Assembly: GCA_022419385.1 (NCBI GenBank)
Contig: JAJUBI010000001.1
Span: forward strand, 3,472,001-3,536,000
Origin: Paraconiothyrium sp. Pb-2020
Taxonomy: Eukaryota; Ascomycota; Dothideomycetes; Pleosporales; Didymosphaeriaceae
Direction of reading: 5' to 3'
Length of the DNA stretch: 64,000 nt
In this document: one piece after another, positions 21,903-33,800 of the stretch
Numbering within the stretch: the stretch's first letter is position 1
Layout of the letters: each line of letters opens with the position of its first letter
Translations under genes and position numbers: made by a program
The notes under the pieces: generated by a model
The model's database searches: none
What the model was told of the DNA's origin: nothing
What the model saw: the letters and a program-made list of their open reading frames with translations, nothing else

Positions 21903-24284
21903 TCAACCCTCCGTCCTTACAACACCAATGTTACTCCGAATATCAAACTCTACCCATCTCGCCCGTCCCTCCCGTCCCCTCCTGCCCTCGCTCCCATCAA
22001 TCGGCCCAGGATTCATGACCGTACACCCACAGTACTTAACCACGAAAGCTGGGGCCTCGCTGTCCGCGATTACGACACTATTAGGCAGCGGATATAGATT
22101 CAGCGTGTGCGCAAAGTCCCAGTGCAGTGGCCGCACGCTCAACGGGAATGGTGAGAGATGCGATTGCGAGAGTAGCGTTCGTGTGAGTGCCCGGGCGGTA
22201 AGCGTGTCGCTGTCGATTTGATCCCGGGATTCTGCTTGCGGGTTGGGCGTTGGTTCAAGTTGAGTCGGCTGGTCGATGTCCATAGACTCCGGCTCTACAT
22301 CGACATCGGCGTCCGGTTTGTTAAAGCGGAGGCTCGTCCGGTGTAAGCGGCCTAAGACGTCGTCGCGCAGAATCGCCATTTCTCCCTTCACACCAAACCA
22401 CGTGAGACGCGAGGGGTTGCTCGTCCAGATCACTTCGCCTTCTTTGCCGGTTTTCTTGCCTGTGCCCCACACTTCGCTGTTCGCTTCTCGCATAGCCCTG
22501 CGTATACGGCTGGTAAAAAGCTCAGGGATCTGCTTTCTAGGAAGAGGTGTGGCGGCTCCCGCGGAGAAAGCGCTAGGCCATGCATCGTTGTCGCCAGGGA
22601 CAATGACGAGGCTAGTGTGTGCAAGGAGTTGCGGGAATTCTGAGAGCACGGAAGCGAGGGCGTCGAAGTGTTCTTTATATTCTATTGAGCCGGCGCCAGG
22701 AACACTAGCGAGTGTAGCTTTGGAGGAGAAGTTGCCCATAAGGACGATGGCGAGAGGATAGACGGGTGTGGTTTCCTCGGCGGCGGCCGGGGAGTATGTC
22801 CGGAGGAGAGTTCGCAATGCTGTCAATGTGGAGGGGACGTCGAGGTGCAGGTCTGACGCTATGACGATGTTATGGGCTCTGTCTGCGAGCAGCTTCGATG
22901 CGATACGGTTCATTCGCGCCCCGGTTGCACGCTCTGAGCCTACGCCGAGAAAATCTGTCCAGCCGAATGCGGGGCCTCCTAAACCGTTCTTTTCGACCTC
23001 ATCCACACTGCCGAGCGTTGCTGTTCTTCGCTCGCAAGGAGGGTGGCCGACAGAGAAGCCGATGAACTTTCCGCCTATGGTGCCGCCGATGCCACCTGTG
23101 CCGCCGAGGGTGGAGTTTGAACCAGCGGTCGGGTCACCGGCGTTCTCCTCGTAGCTGCCGTCTACAAGAACAATCATCCCGGGTGCGAAGAAAGTGCCGT
23201 CTTCAGGAATAGGGCGTGCGTGTTGGAGGTCCAATGATATTGTGCCTGTGAGATCGGAGAGCGCGAGGGTGCCTGTTGGTGAGATAGTAATCATGCCGAG
23301 GAGAAGATGTGTGGTTCCGCTCCGGCCCAGGAGATTCGCGACCGGGGTGATCGTATTTGCACCAGAGACGGCAATTGATCCTGTCCTGCTCAACGTAGCC
23401 GATCGAGCTGCGGAGAATGTGGGCGCCTGGAATGTTTCATTCCTAAGTATGCGTTGATGGACTACGTGATAGCGTTGTCTAAAGAGCTCGGTCTTGTGAG
23501 ATGGATCTGGAAATAGCGACGGCTTGGTGGTTGATCTTCTCAAGTCAGCGGAACAATTCAAACTTCCAAAGGTAGCGAAAACCTACCTATCAAAATGCTT
23601 CTTAGACACATTGTACATCAACTTCGGCTGCTCGAACGCCCCAATTACCTTCATCCATTCTCGCGGGTCCTTGAGTAATTCTTCCTCCTCGTCCTTATCT
23701 GCAACCTCCAAGCTTGAGATTCCAAAGCTGGTGTTGTGGTCCAAAGAAGGTCTACTCTCCAAGCTCGGGGTACCGTTCTTATTCGCATCCGCGCCGAAGT
23801 TAAAGCTGCTTTGCCTGCTGAGATTCGAGGCATTGACTACCCTCCCTCCACTCATGGCCCCCTCAAGTGCCTTCAGTATTCTCTTCAGCGCCTCTCCATC
23901 GCCTTCGACAATGACTTGTCCATTGTCTTTCTTCCAAGCTTTTGCTACCTCCTCCAGCACCTTTTCTGCTAGACCTTCTTCTCTCCACCCTGCGCCGCAA
24001 TGTTTCCCAATGAAGGTCGCTAATGCCGAGAGTGCGGCGGACGTGAGCGTCAAATTATGTTTTTTCGTGAATGTCCGGAATGCTAGAGGTCGCAACGTCG
24101 CTGGTGGTAGCTCGATAGGTAATACAGTTGCTCGAACGGGAGGCTTGAGCGAAGGCGGGGCGCGTATGGGAGCTGTTCGGCGGGGGTTTATGGGGTGGAC
24201 CGGTGTGCCGAATGCTGGTGATGACGAGGGGATCAAATCTTGAGGCACCGCCGATGGCTTTCCTGGTCGTCTCGCGGTCGCCAT
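21903..24284 (-). CDS. dpb2: DNA polymerase epsilon subunit B (Dpb2)
   Basis: Exons 24284-23587 and 23538-21903 join to 777 aa. The N-terminal part matches the Pol epsilon B subunit helical domain (RTFTKKHNLTLTSAALSALA). The second exon carries the OB-fold region and the inactive calcineurin-like domain (VIASDLHLDVPSTL, MGNFSSKAT, LVIVPGDNDAWPS), ending in the conserved HCG/LNLYPLPN-type block (HTLNLYPLPNSVVIAD). It is an essential nuclear replication subunit that links the polymerase to the CMG helicase. It is divergent from the histone chaperone gene over about 225 bp. Confidence 0.93.
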
Positions 24285-24508
24285 TATGTGTAGATGTTGT
24301 TGAAGTGAGTGGTTCTGCGGAGTGTTGACGGCGCTACATCGTCAAGTAATTTACGCGTCGACGCGAGTCGCGGCTGCGCGTGTGCACGGACCGCCCGGTC
24401 CTCACTTTCACGTTTGCGCCCGCCTGTCGCATCGTACCAAGACCACTCTCAACTACATAAAGTTTCAAGATACCGATACCACATTGTCTCCGCACCAATT
24501 TTGACGAA
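24285..24508. promoter_or_regulatory. Bidirectional promoter of dpb2 and the histone chaperone
   Basis: A compact 224-bp gap between divergent starts of two replication/chromatin genes. Shared control is plausible, but no specific element is claimed. Confidence 0.4.
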
Positions 24509-25929
24509 ATGGCCGAACCTGCGGACGTTCCCAGCGATATTCCAGAGCTCCCCGCGACCAAAGAGAAGCTCGACGAGCTTACTCAAGCCGCGTCCCTCCA
24601 ATACTCGCTGAAGAACTTCTCCGCCGCAGCGGATCACTATGCCGATGCCGCTGAGATTCAGTCCAAACTGAATGGAGAAATGGCACCCGAGAACGCGGAG
24701 CTCCTCTTCAACTATGGCCGTGCGCTATACAAAGTCGCAATCGCGAAGAGCGACGTGTTAGGCACCAAGGTCGCACAAGAGGAGAAGAAGAAACCAAAGG
24801 CAAAAAAGGTGAAGAAAGAGGAAACGATACCTGAAGAAGGTAGCGCAGCAACGAATGGTTCATCGGCAGCGGCAGGGAAGGAGCAGACCGCAGAATCGAA
24901 GCCGTATTTCCAGCTCACTGGCATGGAGAACTGGGATGACTCGGACGAGGAGGGCGACGACGACGAGGAAGGCAAGGGTCAAGAGGAAGAGCAAGACGAT
25001 TTCGGTGACGCGTTCGAGATGTTCGAGATTGCGCGCGTACTGTACCATAAGCAGCTAGAAACGCTCGACGGAAGTGACAGCACAGATAAGGGCAAGGGCA
25101 AAGCCGAGCTCACACCAGAGGCGCGCGCAATCAAAGAAAAACTCGCAGATATTTACGGTTTCCTAGTCGACCTATCTTTCGAGAACGAGCGTTTTCACGA
25201 CGCGATACCGGATGCACGTACATCACTGACGCTGCTGGAGGGCTTATATCCGTTCGGGCATGAAAAGGTTACCTCGGCTCACTACACGCTATCTCTGGCT
25301 CTAGAGTTTGCCTCAATGGCGAAGATTCGCGAGCAGCAGGCGAACAAGGAAGCAGCTCCCGAAGACGCCAAAAAACATGAGGAAGACGTCGTTGATTGGG
25401 ATTTGCGAAACGAGGCAAGCAAGCACACCGAGCTGGCCATCCAGAACCAAGAAGCGCATCTGAAGAAAGCAGAGGAGTCTCTGTCATCAGAAACCTTCGC
25501 ACCCGAGCGGAAGAAGGAATTAGAAGCTGAATTGGCGGATAAGAAAAGCATGTTAGAAGACCTGAAGACACGGGTAAGTCCAGCACTACCACCTCCCGAC
25601 TACACCAATGAGTGACTAATGGCGATCAGCTCGCGGATCTCAAGGAAGACCCAACAAAGCAGAAATTCGACGCCGTTGATCCCACGGTCTTTCAAGGCTT
25701 ACTCGGCGGCCTTCTGGGCGCAGACCCAGCAACGCAGAAGGCTGCCCTTGCCGAGGCCACCAAATCCGCGAACGACATCTCTGGGCTCGTCAAGACGAGG
25801 AAAAAGGAAAAGCCTGCACCTGCAGCTGCTTCATCCTCGTCAGGCGATGCGTCGAGCAGTAAGCGGAAGCTGGAAATCGAAGAAGATGATGCAAATGGGA
25901 AGAGGGCGAAGACTGAAGAGATACAGTGA
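24509..25929 (+). CDS. NASP-family (SHNi-TPR) histone chaperone
   Basis: Exons 24509-25573 and 25630-25929 join to 454 aa. TPR-like helices occur at the start (YSLKNFSAAADHYADAAEIQ, LLFNYGRALYKVAI). A long acidic insert (DDSDEEGDDDEEGKGQEEEQ) interrupts the second repeat, which is the NASP/Hif1/Sim3 hallmark. The later SHNi-TPR region reads LADIYGFLVDLSFENERF and ALEFASM. A coiled-coil stretch and a lysine-rich C-terminus (SSKRKLEIEEDD, GKRAKTEE) suggest nuclear import. It escorts histone H3 or CENP-A/H4 and H1. Placement beside dpb2 is consistent with S-phase demand. Confidence 0.9.
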
Positions 25930-26548
25930 AAAACTTGAGTTTGACTTTGATACCCTTTCTTTTCTTTGGGTGTTTTATAAGCCGATGAGTTGGAAATCAT
26001 GCGGGCCCTTTGGTGCCTTGAGAAGTCTTGAGAACCGCCTTGGAGAGTGTGGGGCATAGGGCTCATGAAACCATCAGCTAGAGTAAGATTAGCGTATCCC
26101 CGCTTAAGCTCGTTATTGTGACGGGGACATGGTCCCTTGCTAGTTGGCTTTAAGTAACCGATTTGCGAATGCTCTTCGCCATCGGAGTGGTCTCGTCGAT
26201 CATGCTGACTTCACGTGGGTAAGGGCTAGTACGAGTGCGGTTAACGCCCCGCTCGGAACGTCGTGACGATCATCTTACCTGCATATTACCTGAAGTAGTA
26301 GAAAGCGACGATATGGGCATTACCTACCGATTCAGCCCTTTGAGAAGAGCCAGACAGAAGAAGGCATTCGGTGTCTAGCCCTCGAGGGACGGGCTGAAGT
26401 AAACATGACTGCGAGTCCCACCCTAGTCTGCTACCTGAGCAGGTGGGACTGTGGAATCTACATGAACAGCACCCCGCCGTGTCTGCTACAAGTATAGTTC
26501 TTACCCCGGAAAAACTCCTTGTAATTTTCATCAGCTTGCTCCTTCGAC
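25930..26548. other. Intergenic spacer
   Basis: This holds the 3' region of the chaperone and the promoter of the following P450. No other feature is supported. Confidence 0.4.
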
Positions 26549-28186
26549 ATGGCTCTCTCTTTCTTGTCAATGATACTTCAATACATTCCTGCGGCGCTTG
26601 CGCTGTCTTTTCTATATGCCATTTCTGTGAGCATATATCGCGTATACTTTAGTCCGCTGTCACACATCCCGGGCCCGAAACTTGCAGCTGCGACGCGCTG
26701 GTATGAGCTTTATTACGATGCTGTCCAGCTTGGAAACTTTTATAAACAGATTGAGAGGATGCATGAGATGTATGGTGCGTTCATCGGCACCCCAACCTCT
26801 ATTGCCAGAGCTCGCTACCATACTGCCATTCCACAAGCTGACGTGAACGAAGGCCCCATCGTCCGTATCACCCCATTCGAAGTCCATATCTCCGATCCAA
26901 GCTACTTCAACGAGCTGTATAACATGAAGCTCAAACTTCACAAGGATCCCTGGTACTACTCGTGGCTCGATCGCAGTGGCTCCATTTTCGCAACCATGAA
27001 TCCAGACCTGCACAAGCTGCGCAGCGCGCCGATTAAGAAGGGCTTGTCGCCCGCAAGTATCCTGCGTGTTGAGCATGTATTGAAAGAGCATTTCGGTCGC
27101 CTTATGCGCAAGCTGGAGGAGCGTAGGGATGAGGGCAAGCCGATGAATATGACGGATGCATATCGGGCGCTCGCGATAGACGTCGTATCAGACATTTCTT
27201 GCCCGACGAGCATGGCGTTGCTGGACACCCCCGACCTAGGCCACACATTCCACGAATACGTGCGAGACTACACCATGTTCGCAATCTGGAACCGGCAATT
27301 CCCCATCATTGCACCTCTCCTCAACTCTCTGCCGCGATGGCTGATCGCGCTGCAAGGCCCCACAGCCCTCCGCATCGTCGACTCACTAGAAGCCCAAAAG
27401 CAACAAGCACGAGACGTCATCGCAAACGACGGCAAGTCCATCAGCGACAAAGCCTTCCCCGTCATAATGAACGAAGTGTACAAAAGCACCGAGCTGCCAG
27501 CAAGCGAGAAGACGCCTCAGCGCCTCTTTGAAGAAATCAGCATCCTCATCGGCGCGGGCAGCGAGACGACGAGCCACAGCTTGCTCACAGTGACGTACTA
27601 TGTTCTCGCGAACCCTTCCATCCTGGCCCGTCTTCAAGCCGAGCTATGGCAGCATTTCACAGAAAAGCAAAGAAGCGAGATACTCGGCTACAAACAGCTG
27701 GAGCCCCTGCCGTACCTCACCGCCATCATCACAGAGGGTCTCCGCGTCGCAACAGGCGTATCAGGTCGTTTTCCCCGCATCAACAAGTATGGACCTATGG
27801 CGTACACGTCTCCACCTTCGCCTTCTGCGCCGAAGGGGAGGACGTACATCATTCCCCCTGGCTCCACCATATCCATGTCCATCCGCGAAATGCACTACGA
27901 TCCCGTGTGCTTTCCTTCTCCGCACACCTTTGACCCTGAGCGCTTCCTCGGCGAGGCCAAGAAGGAAAATCTGAAGTGGTTCGCACCGTTTGGGCGCGGA
28001 CAGAGGAGCTGCGTGGGGCAGAATCTAGCGATGGCGGAGATGTACATGGCGATTGGCAACCTATTTGCGAAGTGGGATGTGCGGTTGAGTGAGGGGGTAG
28101 GGGTTGAGGACGTCAGGATGGAACATGAGTGCTTTTCACCATTTGTGAAGGCGGGGAGTGAAGGGGTGTTGTTGGATGTGCGGTAA
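26549..28186 (+). CDS. Cytochrome P450, trichodiene-oxygenase-like
   Basis: The frame is open throughout, but a 78-nt GT-AG intron (26775-26852) fits better: removing it gives MYGPIVRITP, the family junction, and a 519-aa protein. Motifs are the anchor helix, LSHIPGPKLAAATRWYELYYD, a canonical I-helix GAGSETTSHSLL, EGLR (ExxR) and haem loop FAPFGRGQRSCVGQNLAMAE. The N-terminal architecture closely parallels the P450 at 18636, so the two look like relatives. It lies 6 kb from the terpene cyclase, across the dpb2/chaperone pair, and may or may not belong to that pathway. Confidence 0.92.
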   Translation: MALSFLSMILQYIPAALALSFLYAISVSIYRVYFSPLSHIPGPKLAAATRWYELYYDAVQLGNFYKQIERMHEMYGAFIGTPTSIARARYHTAIPQADVNEGPIVRITPFEVHISDPSYFNELYNMKLKLHKDPWYYSWLDRSGSIFATMNPDLHKLRSAPIKKGLSPASILRVEHVLKEHFGRLMRKLEERRDEGKPMNMTDAYRALAIDVVSDISCPTSMALLDTPDLGHTFHEYVRDYTMFAIWNRQFPIIAPLLNSLPRWLIALQGPTALRIVDSLEAQKQQARDVIANDGKSISDKAFPVIMNEVYKSTELPASEKTPQRLFEEISILIGAGSETTSHSLLTVTYYVLANPSILARLQAELWQHFTEKQRSEILGYKQLEPLPYLTAIITEGLRVATGVSGRFPRINKYGPMAYTSPPSPSAPKGRTYIIPPGSTISMSIREMHYDPVCFPSPHTFDPERFLGEAKKENLKWFAPFGRGQRSCVGQNLAMAEMYMAIGNLFAKWDVRLSEGVGVEDVRMEHECFSPFVKAGSEGVLLDVR

Positions 28187-28626
28187 GCGGGAGTCCAAAC
28201 GGGCAAGTGAAGATGCATAAGTGTGCCGTGAAGGGTTGATGCTCTTCACTCCGGCATGGCCAACCACCTCTGAATCAAATCTTGGAGAAAGACCACGTTT
28301 GTGAGCTAATTGCTTGTGAGTAGGTAGCATATTGATAAAATCTCACGGTAGCCATTCCAACGATATATATTACTGCATACAAAACGAATACATGTCGGCA
28401 CACAAGCCATACCTTTCTCGAAACGATAAAAGTTTGTTGTAACCTAGCATGGTTCGACGCAGAGGTTTACCTTCCCACGCATGATTCTGCTCTACGAAAA
28501 GCATCATAAACAGCATCTTAGAAAAGGGTACCTGCCGAGGAATAACTCGACAATACCAGGTATGCTGTACCTAAAACTGAGGAACACCGGACAGAAAGCT
28601 TCCCAATGAAGTAACAGCAAGCAATA
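28187..28626. other. Intergenic spacer
   Basis: AT-richer 3' sequence with no recognisable feature. Confidence 0.35.
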
Positions 28627-29016
28627 TCACTTCCACCTTCCCATTCCACTCTTGCAGCATATTGCATCCCCAGGAGTCATGGATAAAGGAGCATAGACCG
28701 ATGTACCCCATACCGACAGCCCAGAGGTGAAATGATACTGGGGGCAACAGTACCTATACCATTGCGGAGTGGTGTGATATCCATCACCGAGATAACCGCC
28801 ACTGTGTGTACGAACCGCAGTGTATGCTTCGGGGCATGACCAAGCAGGACTATACAAGCCTACTATTCCATGCTCAGCGATGGGATGAGAAGACGTGTAG
28901 CCCCCTGTAGAATAGCATGAAAGCATAGCAGTGTCGAGAAAAGGAACATAACCCTGATAAATCATCAGCGTGCCCACGAAGTATATTATAACCGTGAAAT
29001 CTCCAAATATACTCAT
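28627..29016 (-). CDS. Hypothetical Tyr/Cys-rich small protein, possibly partial
   Basis: A 129-aa frame begins with a hydrophobic stretch (TVIIYFVGTLMIY) and continues with a Tyr/Gly/Ser-rich region carrying spaced cysteines: CYSTGGYTS, LYSPAWSCPEAYTAV, YRYCCP. That spacing resembles a lineage-specific fungal hypothetical family with YSPA-x-CP-x-GYT and CCPSGY blocks. The same frame stays open upstream to about 29102 as a Pro/Thr/Ser-rich stretch starting right after a CCAG acceptor-like site, so an upstream exon may be missing. Function unknown. It could equally be a decayed copy. Confidence 0.35.
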   Translation of the reverse strand: MSIFGDFTVIIYFVGTLMIYQGYVPFLDTAMLSCYSTGGYTSSHPIAEHGIVGLYSPAWSCPEAYTAVRTHSGGYLGDGYHTTPQWYRYCCPQYHFTSGLSVWGTSVYAPLSMTPGDAICCKSGMGRWK

Positions 29017-29102
29017 GGGACTGGTAAGAATTTGCGAAGAAGATTGAGTCGGGGTTGTAAAGACGGTGGGTAGTGGTGCAGCTGTGCTTGCCGGCCGGAC
29101 TG

Positions 29103-29986
29103 GAGGTATTCACCATTATGAGGAATTTCGGTTTTAGAAGTGCACCACATAACCTGAGATTTCTTCGAGTGACAGCGCAAATATAAGAGAGTATGCGATG
29201 AATACGAATACTGCCGCAAACTTTGAGTGAACACGTACGAACGTTTCGCCAATCGCATGGCGGTAGCTACCTCATCTTCAGCCACAGCCCAGAGTCTACC
29301 AATGGCAACGGAACTTTTTTACTGAATGGCGTATCAATCAAGTGCTCGATTTCAGGGACCATTCCAAATGAAGATATTGCTGAGGATGATTGCCATTGCA
29401 ATTTAGTATTTCACTGACCCCCTTGTATCTTAAGCGGTCACGATCCATCACTATGCCGCCTTAGTCACCTTCCTGGTTATGGGTACTTGGGAACAGTACT
29501 CTCTGTAGACGTTAAATCTTCATGGCAATGAACCTCCTCCTAGTGTTGACATAGACAATATATATATCTATCACTACTCCACACCAGTGACTCTACCTAA
29601 TGTCATGTTCCAAACCTTATGTAGTGTTGCGCTATGACACTCAAGCCCTCGCATCCGTCTACTCGATATCCTGCTTTATTCTTCCGTCTGAAACCCTTGT
29701 GGGGTGGAAGATACTAGCATTGTTCTCTTTCCTCGGCACAATCTTAATACATCCACAATTCCGCGTGTTCAAGCCCTAGCATCCTGATACATCCACAGTT
29801 CCGCGTGGTCAAGCCCTAGCATCCTATGCACACGTATCTCTCACTTCCCATCCGCGGCACCAATTTCCCCACCGCGGAACCCAGCTACACCACGCTTAGT
29901 AGCTCTACTCACCACCATAGATAGAAGGAACAAACTCACCCCACACCCTCCCTCAAGCTCGCTCCCCACCATCCCAAACGCCCCAC
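29103..29986. other. Intergenic spacer with a short tandem duplication
   Basis: No gene is supported. The only structured element is the 40-bp duplication described separately. Confidence 0.4.
29747..29826. repeat. Two-copy 40-bp tandem repeat
   Basis: Units 29747-29786 and 29787-29826 begin ATACATCCACA and end CAAGCCCTAGCATCCT; they differ at only a few positions, such as AATT/AGTT and TGTTC/TGGTC. This is a simple local duplication with no known role. Confidence 0.85.
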
Positions 29987-30409
29987 CTAGCATCCCCCAC
30001 TCTCGCCCACCTCATGCAGCACAGTTCCAAAGCGCCCGCCTTCTTCCTCATACCCCAGTACGCGGAGCACGTAGCTGCACAGCACGTCGGCCTCCGCGCC
30101 CTGCTGCGGCGCCACACGGCTGAGCGTGAAGTTGACGTGGTGGTACTTGTGCGGCACGTATGCTGTGTTTGCCAGCCCTGAGAAGATCGTCAGCGGACCT
30201 GCGATGTAGTCTCGGGGTTTCAAACCTGTCGTCGCGGTAGCGTGGCCGGCGTACCCGAGGTCGACGAGTTCGCGGTCGCTGATGAGCTCTTCGCGCTGGT
30301 TGGTCGAGGTGTTGGTTGAATCTTGCGACGTACTTGCGCACGCAGGGTCGTTTTGCGTTTGCGTCGCAGGGTGAGGCTTGGGACGTACCGGACGATGTAC
30401 AACGGGCAT
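29987..30409 (-). CDS. Hypothetical protein, 140 aa
   Basis: An intronless frame with a strong third-position G/C bias unlike its AT-richer flanks. It has a Pro/Thr/Gln-rich N-terminus, then a more ordered part: ELVDLGYAGHATATTGL, YIAGPLTIFSGLANTAYV and LCSYVLRVLGYEEE. No domain is recognised. The coding bias is the main support; the opposite and alternate frames are also open in this GC-rich patch, so it could be spurious. Confidence 0.4.
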   Translation of the reverse strand: MPVVHRPVRPKPHPATQTQNDPACASTSQDSTNTSTNQREELISDRELVDLGYAGHATATTGLKPRDYIAGPLTIFSGLANTAYVPHKYHHVNFTLSRVAPQQGAEADVLCSYVLRVLGYEEEGGRFGTVLHEVGESGGC

Positions 30410-30876
30410 GGTGACGGCGCAAGGTAGGAAAAGGGTCGTGAGGTAGCAGGTCGAGTATATATGCGCGGTGTCACAGAGGCGTTCTGTGCGCCTGCCTGAT
30501 TGGAGCCCGAGACGCTAGCTGACTTCCGGGTAGCAACGCTGTCTGGTGAATGTCTCCGCAGCTGGTAGAAGCATGTATACAACTAGTGACTCCCTTCCAC
30601 ATGTGAAGACTATATTTTTGCCACCTAAGCTAAGCGGAGAAGTAGCTGTGCTATGCCGCAATTTAAAAAGTACAATGAGCTGGAAAGTCGAACGTCCATC
30701 GCTATGACCGTACACGCACCGTAATATACAAGAAAAGCGACGCTAAACAATGCCCGCTCACCCTGCGTTGCGTACCCAGGAAACGCCTGATATCCGACCC
30801 CTTATCCTAGTATACTCAATGCCAAACCAAAACGCCGTGCTGATTTCCTAAAGCCGTAACGTCGTCAACATCGCCT
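30410..30876. other. Intergenic spacer
   Basis: It contains the upstream side of the 140-aa frame and the 3' side of the acidic protein. Nothing else is seen. Confidence 0.35.
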
Positions 30877-33800
30877 TCAGTCCTGTAAAATGCCCAGTAG
30901 AGCATCAAGCGGATCGTCATCCTCTTCATCGTCGTCGTCCGCGTCTTCGGCATCCGTTCTTTGGGCGCCAAACCCGTCGTCGTCATGTGCTTCGTCGCTT
31001 TCGCCATCACTTCCCATGCCGTCGCTGCCGAAACCGCTGTCGTCCTCGGAGAAGTTGGCAGGATCCTCTTCTGCGCCCATGTCAACGTCTTCTGCTAAGT
31101 CGCTATCCTCCTCTCCAGTCATGACGCCGCGCCAGCTCTGTTCGCCATCATCGTCGTCATTGTCTTGGTAAAGGTCTTCGTCGGCTTCGGTATCGCCGTC
31201 GCCCCGAAAGCCTGGGCCGCCTGTCAAAGGACCGGAGTGCGGCGTTGCATATGCAAAAGGCGTTCCTTTACTCACGGCAGCTATAGAGCGCTGGCTGGGC
31301 CTGCTGGTAAGGTCGGAGGCAGTGCGCGGGAGAGGCGCCGCCACCGAAGAGAAGAAGGGCGAGAAGGGCTCGCGGGAGCGGCGAGGTGTGTTGTTCCAAG
31401 CGGTAATGTGCACTTCAGTAGCGTCTTCATCGGCACCAACAGCTGGCCGTGGAGAGCTTGAAGACACCCTGCGACGCTTCATTCGAGGGGTAGAAGCGCT
31501 GGGCACTCGTGCGTCTTGCGGCAGGGATGCGTGCTTGACAGGCGAGCTGTCTATTCGTCGCTTAGATGACGTCGCATGGATTGGTTCCAAGACCGAAGCA
31601 GAGACTGTACGTTGACGAGCATACGAAGGACGCCGAGGATGACTCTCGCTCAGCGGAGAGATCGGTTGAGGCATCGGGTTCTTGAGGATAGATGCGGGTG
31701 TTATCGATCGTCGCCAGCCACGGTCAGCAGGTCGCATAGACAGCTCGATGGAATGGTGGCTGCCAAATGACGAGTTCACGCCGGTGGGTGGCGCGTCGTA
31801 GGCCTCGAAGTATGCCCAGCAGGCTTCCTTTGCGTCCGCTTCCGCTACCTGGGGTTGGCAGTGCCCATCTTTGCCATCCGTATGAACCTCAGCTTCCGGT
31901 CGATATCGAGGCAGTTGACGTAGCTCTTGCCACGTCCAACAACTTCCCATCTCTTCCTGAGACTGTATGTATGCTTCGCGCTGTGTCACGTAGAGTCGCC
32001 TTTTGCCGCCAGTCACATTCATAATGACATCTGCAGCAAGAAACTGTGCGGACCAGAGGGCCGAGCTCGACATTTCCGCGGGCGTGAAGAAGTGCAACTT
32101 CGAGTCGTGGCGAACTTTGCGGAGTGGAATGAACGAAGCGCGTAGGCCGGGATAGGATTTGATCGTAGGCTCATCATCTTCGTCAGTGTACTTAAGATGC
32201 TCAAGCATGTCTTTGAAGGTATGCGAGAGCGTCGCTTGTATGTCTCTCGCGCTGCCACCTCGGAGCGTAACATCTTTCACAAAGCCTCTACTTTTCAGTC
32301 GCTTGTAGACCAAATTGGTACTTTTGCATGCCTTGGGCGACAATAGCTCCTCTGTCAAACCTGACGCCCAATTGCTGATGGCTTGGCTGGACCAACCGCT
32401 CTCGGAGTCGCTGAACGGGTGCGAGCTTCGCGATGAATGCTTCGAGGTTGGGAATGGTGACGAATCGGTCTCTCTGAAACCCAATGGGGCATTCGCTTGC
32501 TCACGCGTGGAGCTCCGAGCTTGTGTCCACTCCTCTGTGTCCTGCGTTGTTGGGTTGGATGGATCGTGCATAGGTTCGTCCGGAGAGAACCATATGCCTC
32601 TGAGGTCTCGGCCCCACGGCAATAGCACAATCTCGATTTCCCAAGGGTTGGTCAGGGTAGGCGGCATGGCGAAGGCCTCGAGAACGTCTAATCGGTCCTT
32701 GATGCCACTGATCTGTGTCTCGGTCTCTTTACGATCCATCGCAGCGAGTATCAAAGCAGAAGAGGTAGTGGACTCGAGTGAACGGTTCGATTGAAAGGAG
32801 CCAGACACGGGAGCTATGCGGCGACGACTGTAGGATAGACTACTGTTGTCCCCGTCGATCATTTGATGCAGCGTATCATGTTCGTCCATGCGGGATTCTA
32901 GATGCAATAATCTGCCGTCCACATGATCAAATTGTTGGTGGAGATCGTCGGGATGCACATAATTGAATGAGTTGTTGCTTTCCAAATGCGACAAACGGTC
33001 ATTGAGTTCCTTCAGAGTATTGGCCACGTTTGGAATAGAATTGAGCAAATTATACAAGGAGGGTAAGTAAGACACGAGCTTCTGGAGTGACTGCGGTGAT
33101 GCTGCGTTAAGAACATGTTGAGCGTGGTCCTGCGAGAGATGCGGAGAGTTGGTGAGCAGAAGCTGAGGCGACGGAGCAAAGTCCATGCCAGCTGGTCTGT
33201 TGTCGGCGGCACGCTGGGGGCTAACCGCCGAAGCAATCTGGATGAGATCTTCAATGGCTCGTTTACCATCTTGGACAACGTGATCGGTCACCGCAAGGTC
33301 TGGTGAGTTCCTTATACTTGGTGTGGCCACTTCAGTCGCACTTTGCACGAAGTCATCCAGGTTGAACGTATTCGGGATGGTGTCACCGCTGACATCAAGA
33401 TGGAGGTTCTTGTTGAATTCCAAGATGGCGTCCAGAGGCCCTGGTACTGCATTCGCCAATTGACTCTGTTCAACTTGCATCGGGCTAGGTCCTGTGGGAG
33501 GCCGCTTGCTTGCAGCTTGTGTCCCCCCAGGCGGTTGCCCTAGGTCGAGATCGTCCGGGACCGTGGACGTAGCTGATTGTGGACGGTCGAAGGAGCGTGC
33601 TGCATCGCCTACGTTGAGCATAGACAGGCCCAAGCCCGCAATTGTCTGTCGGGATTGATTGGCATTGTCCCTAGCCACACTGTTAGCCGCAGGATAACGA
33701 TCATTTGACATGAGGCAGATTGAGGGAACCCGTGGCAGACCAGAAGAACTGGGCTGCGACGGAGGGTCCCTCGTACCATTGTCGACACGAGATCCATTGG

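Noticed and set aside
23524..24243. 239-aa + strand frame opposite dpb2
   Set aside because: It lies entirely antisense to a well-supported dpb2 exon and has no domain; it is a shadow of the GC-biased coding strand.
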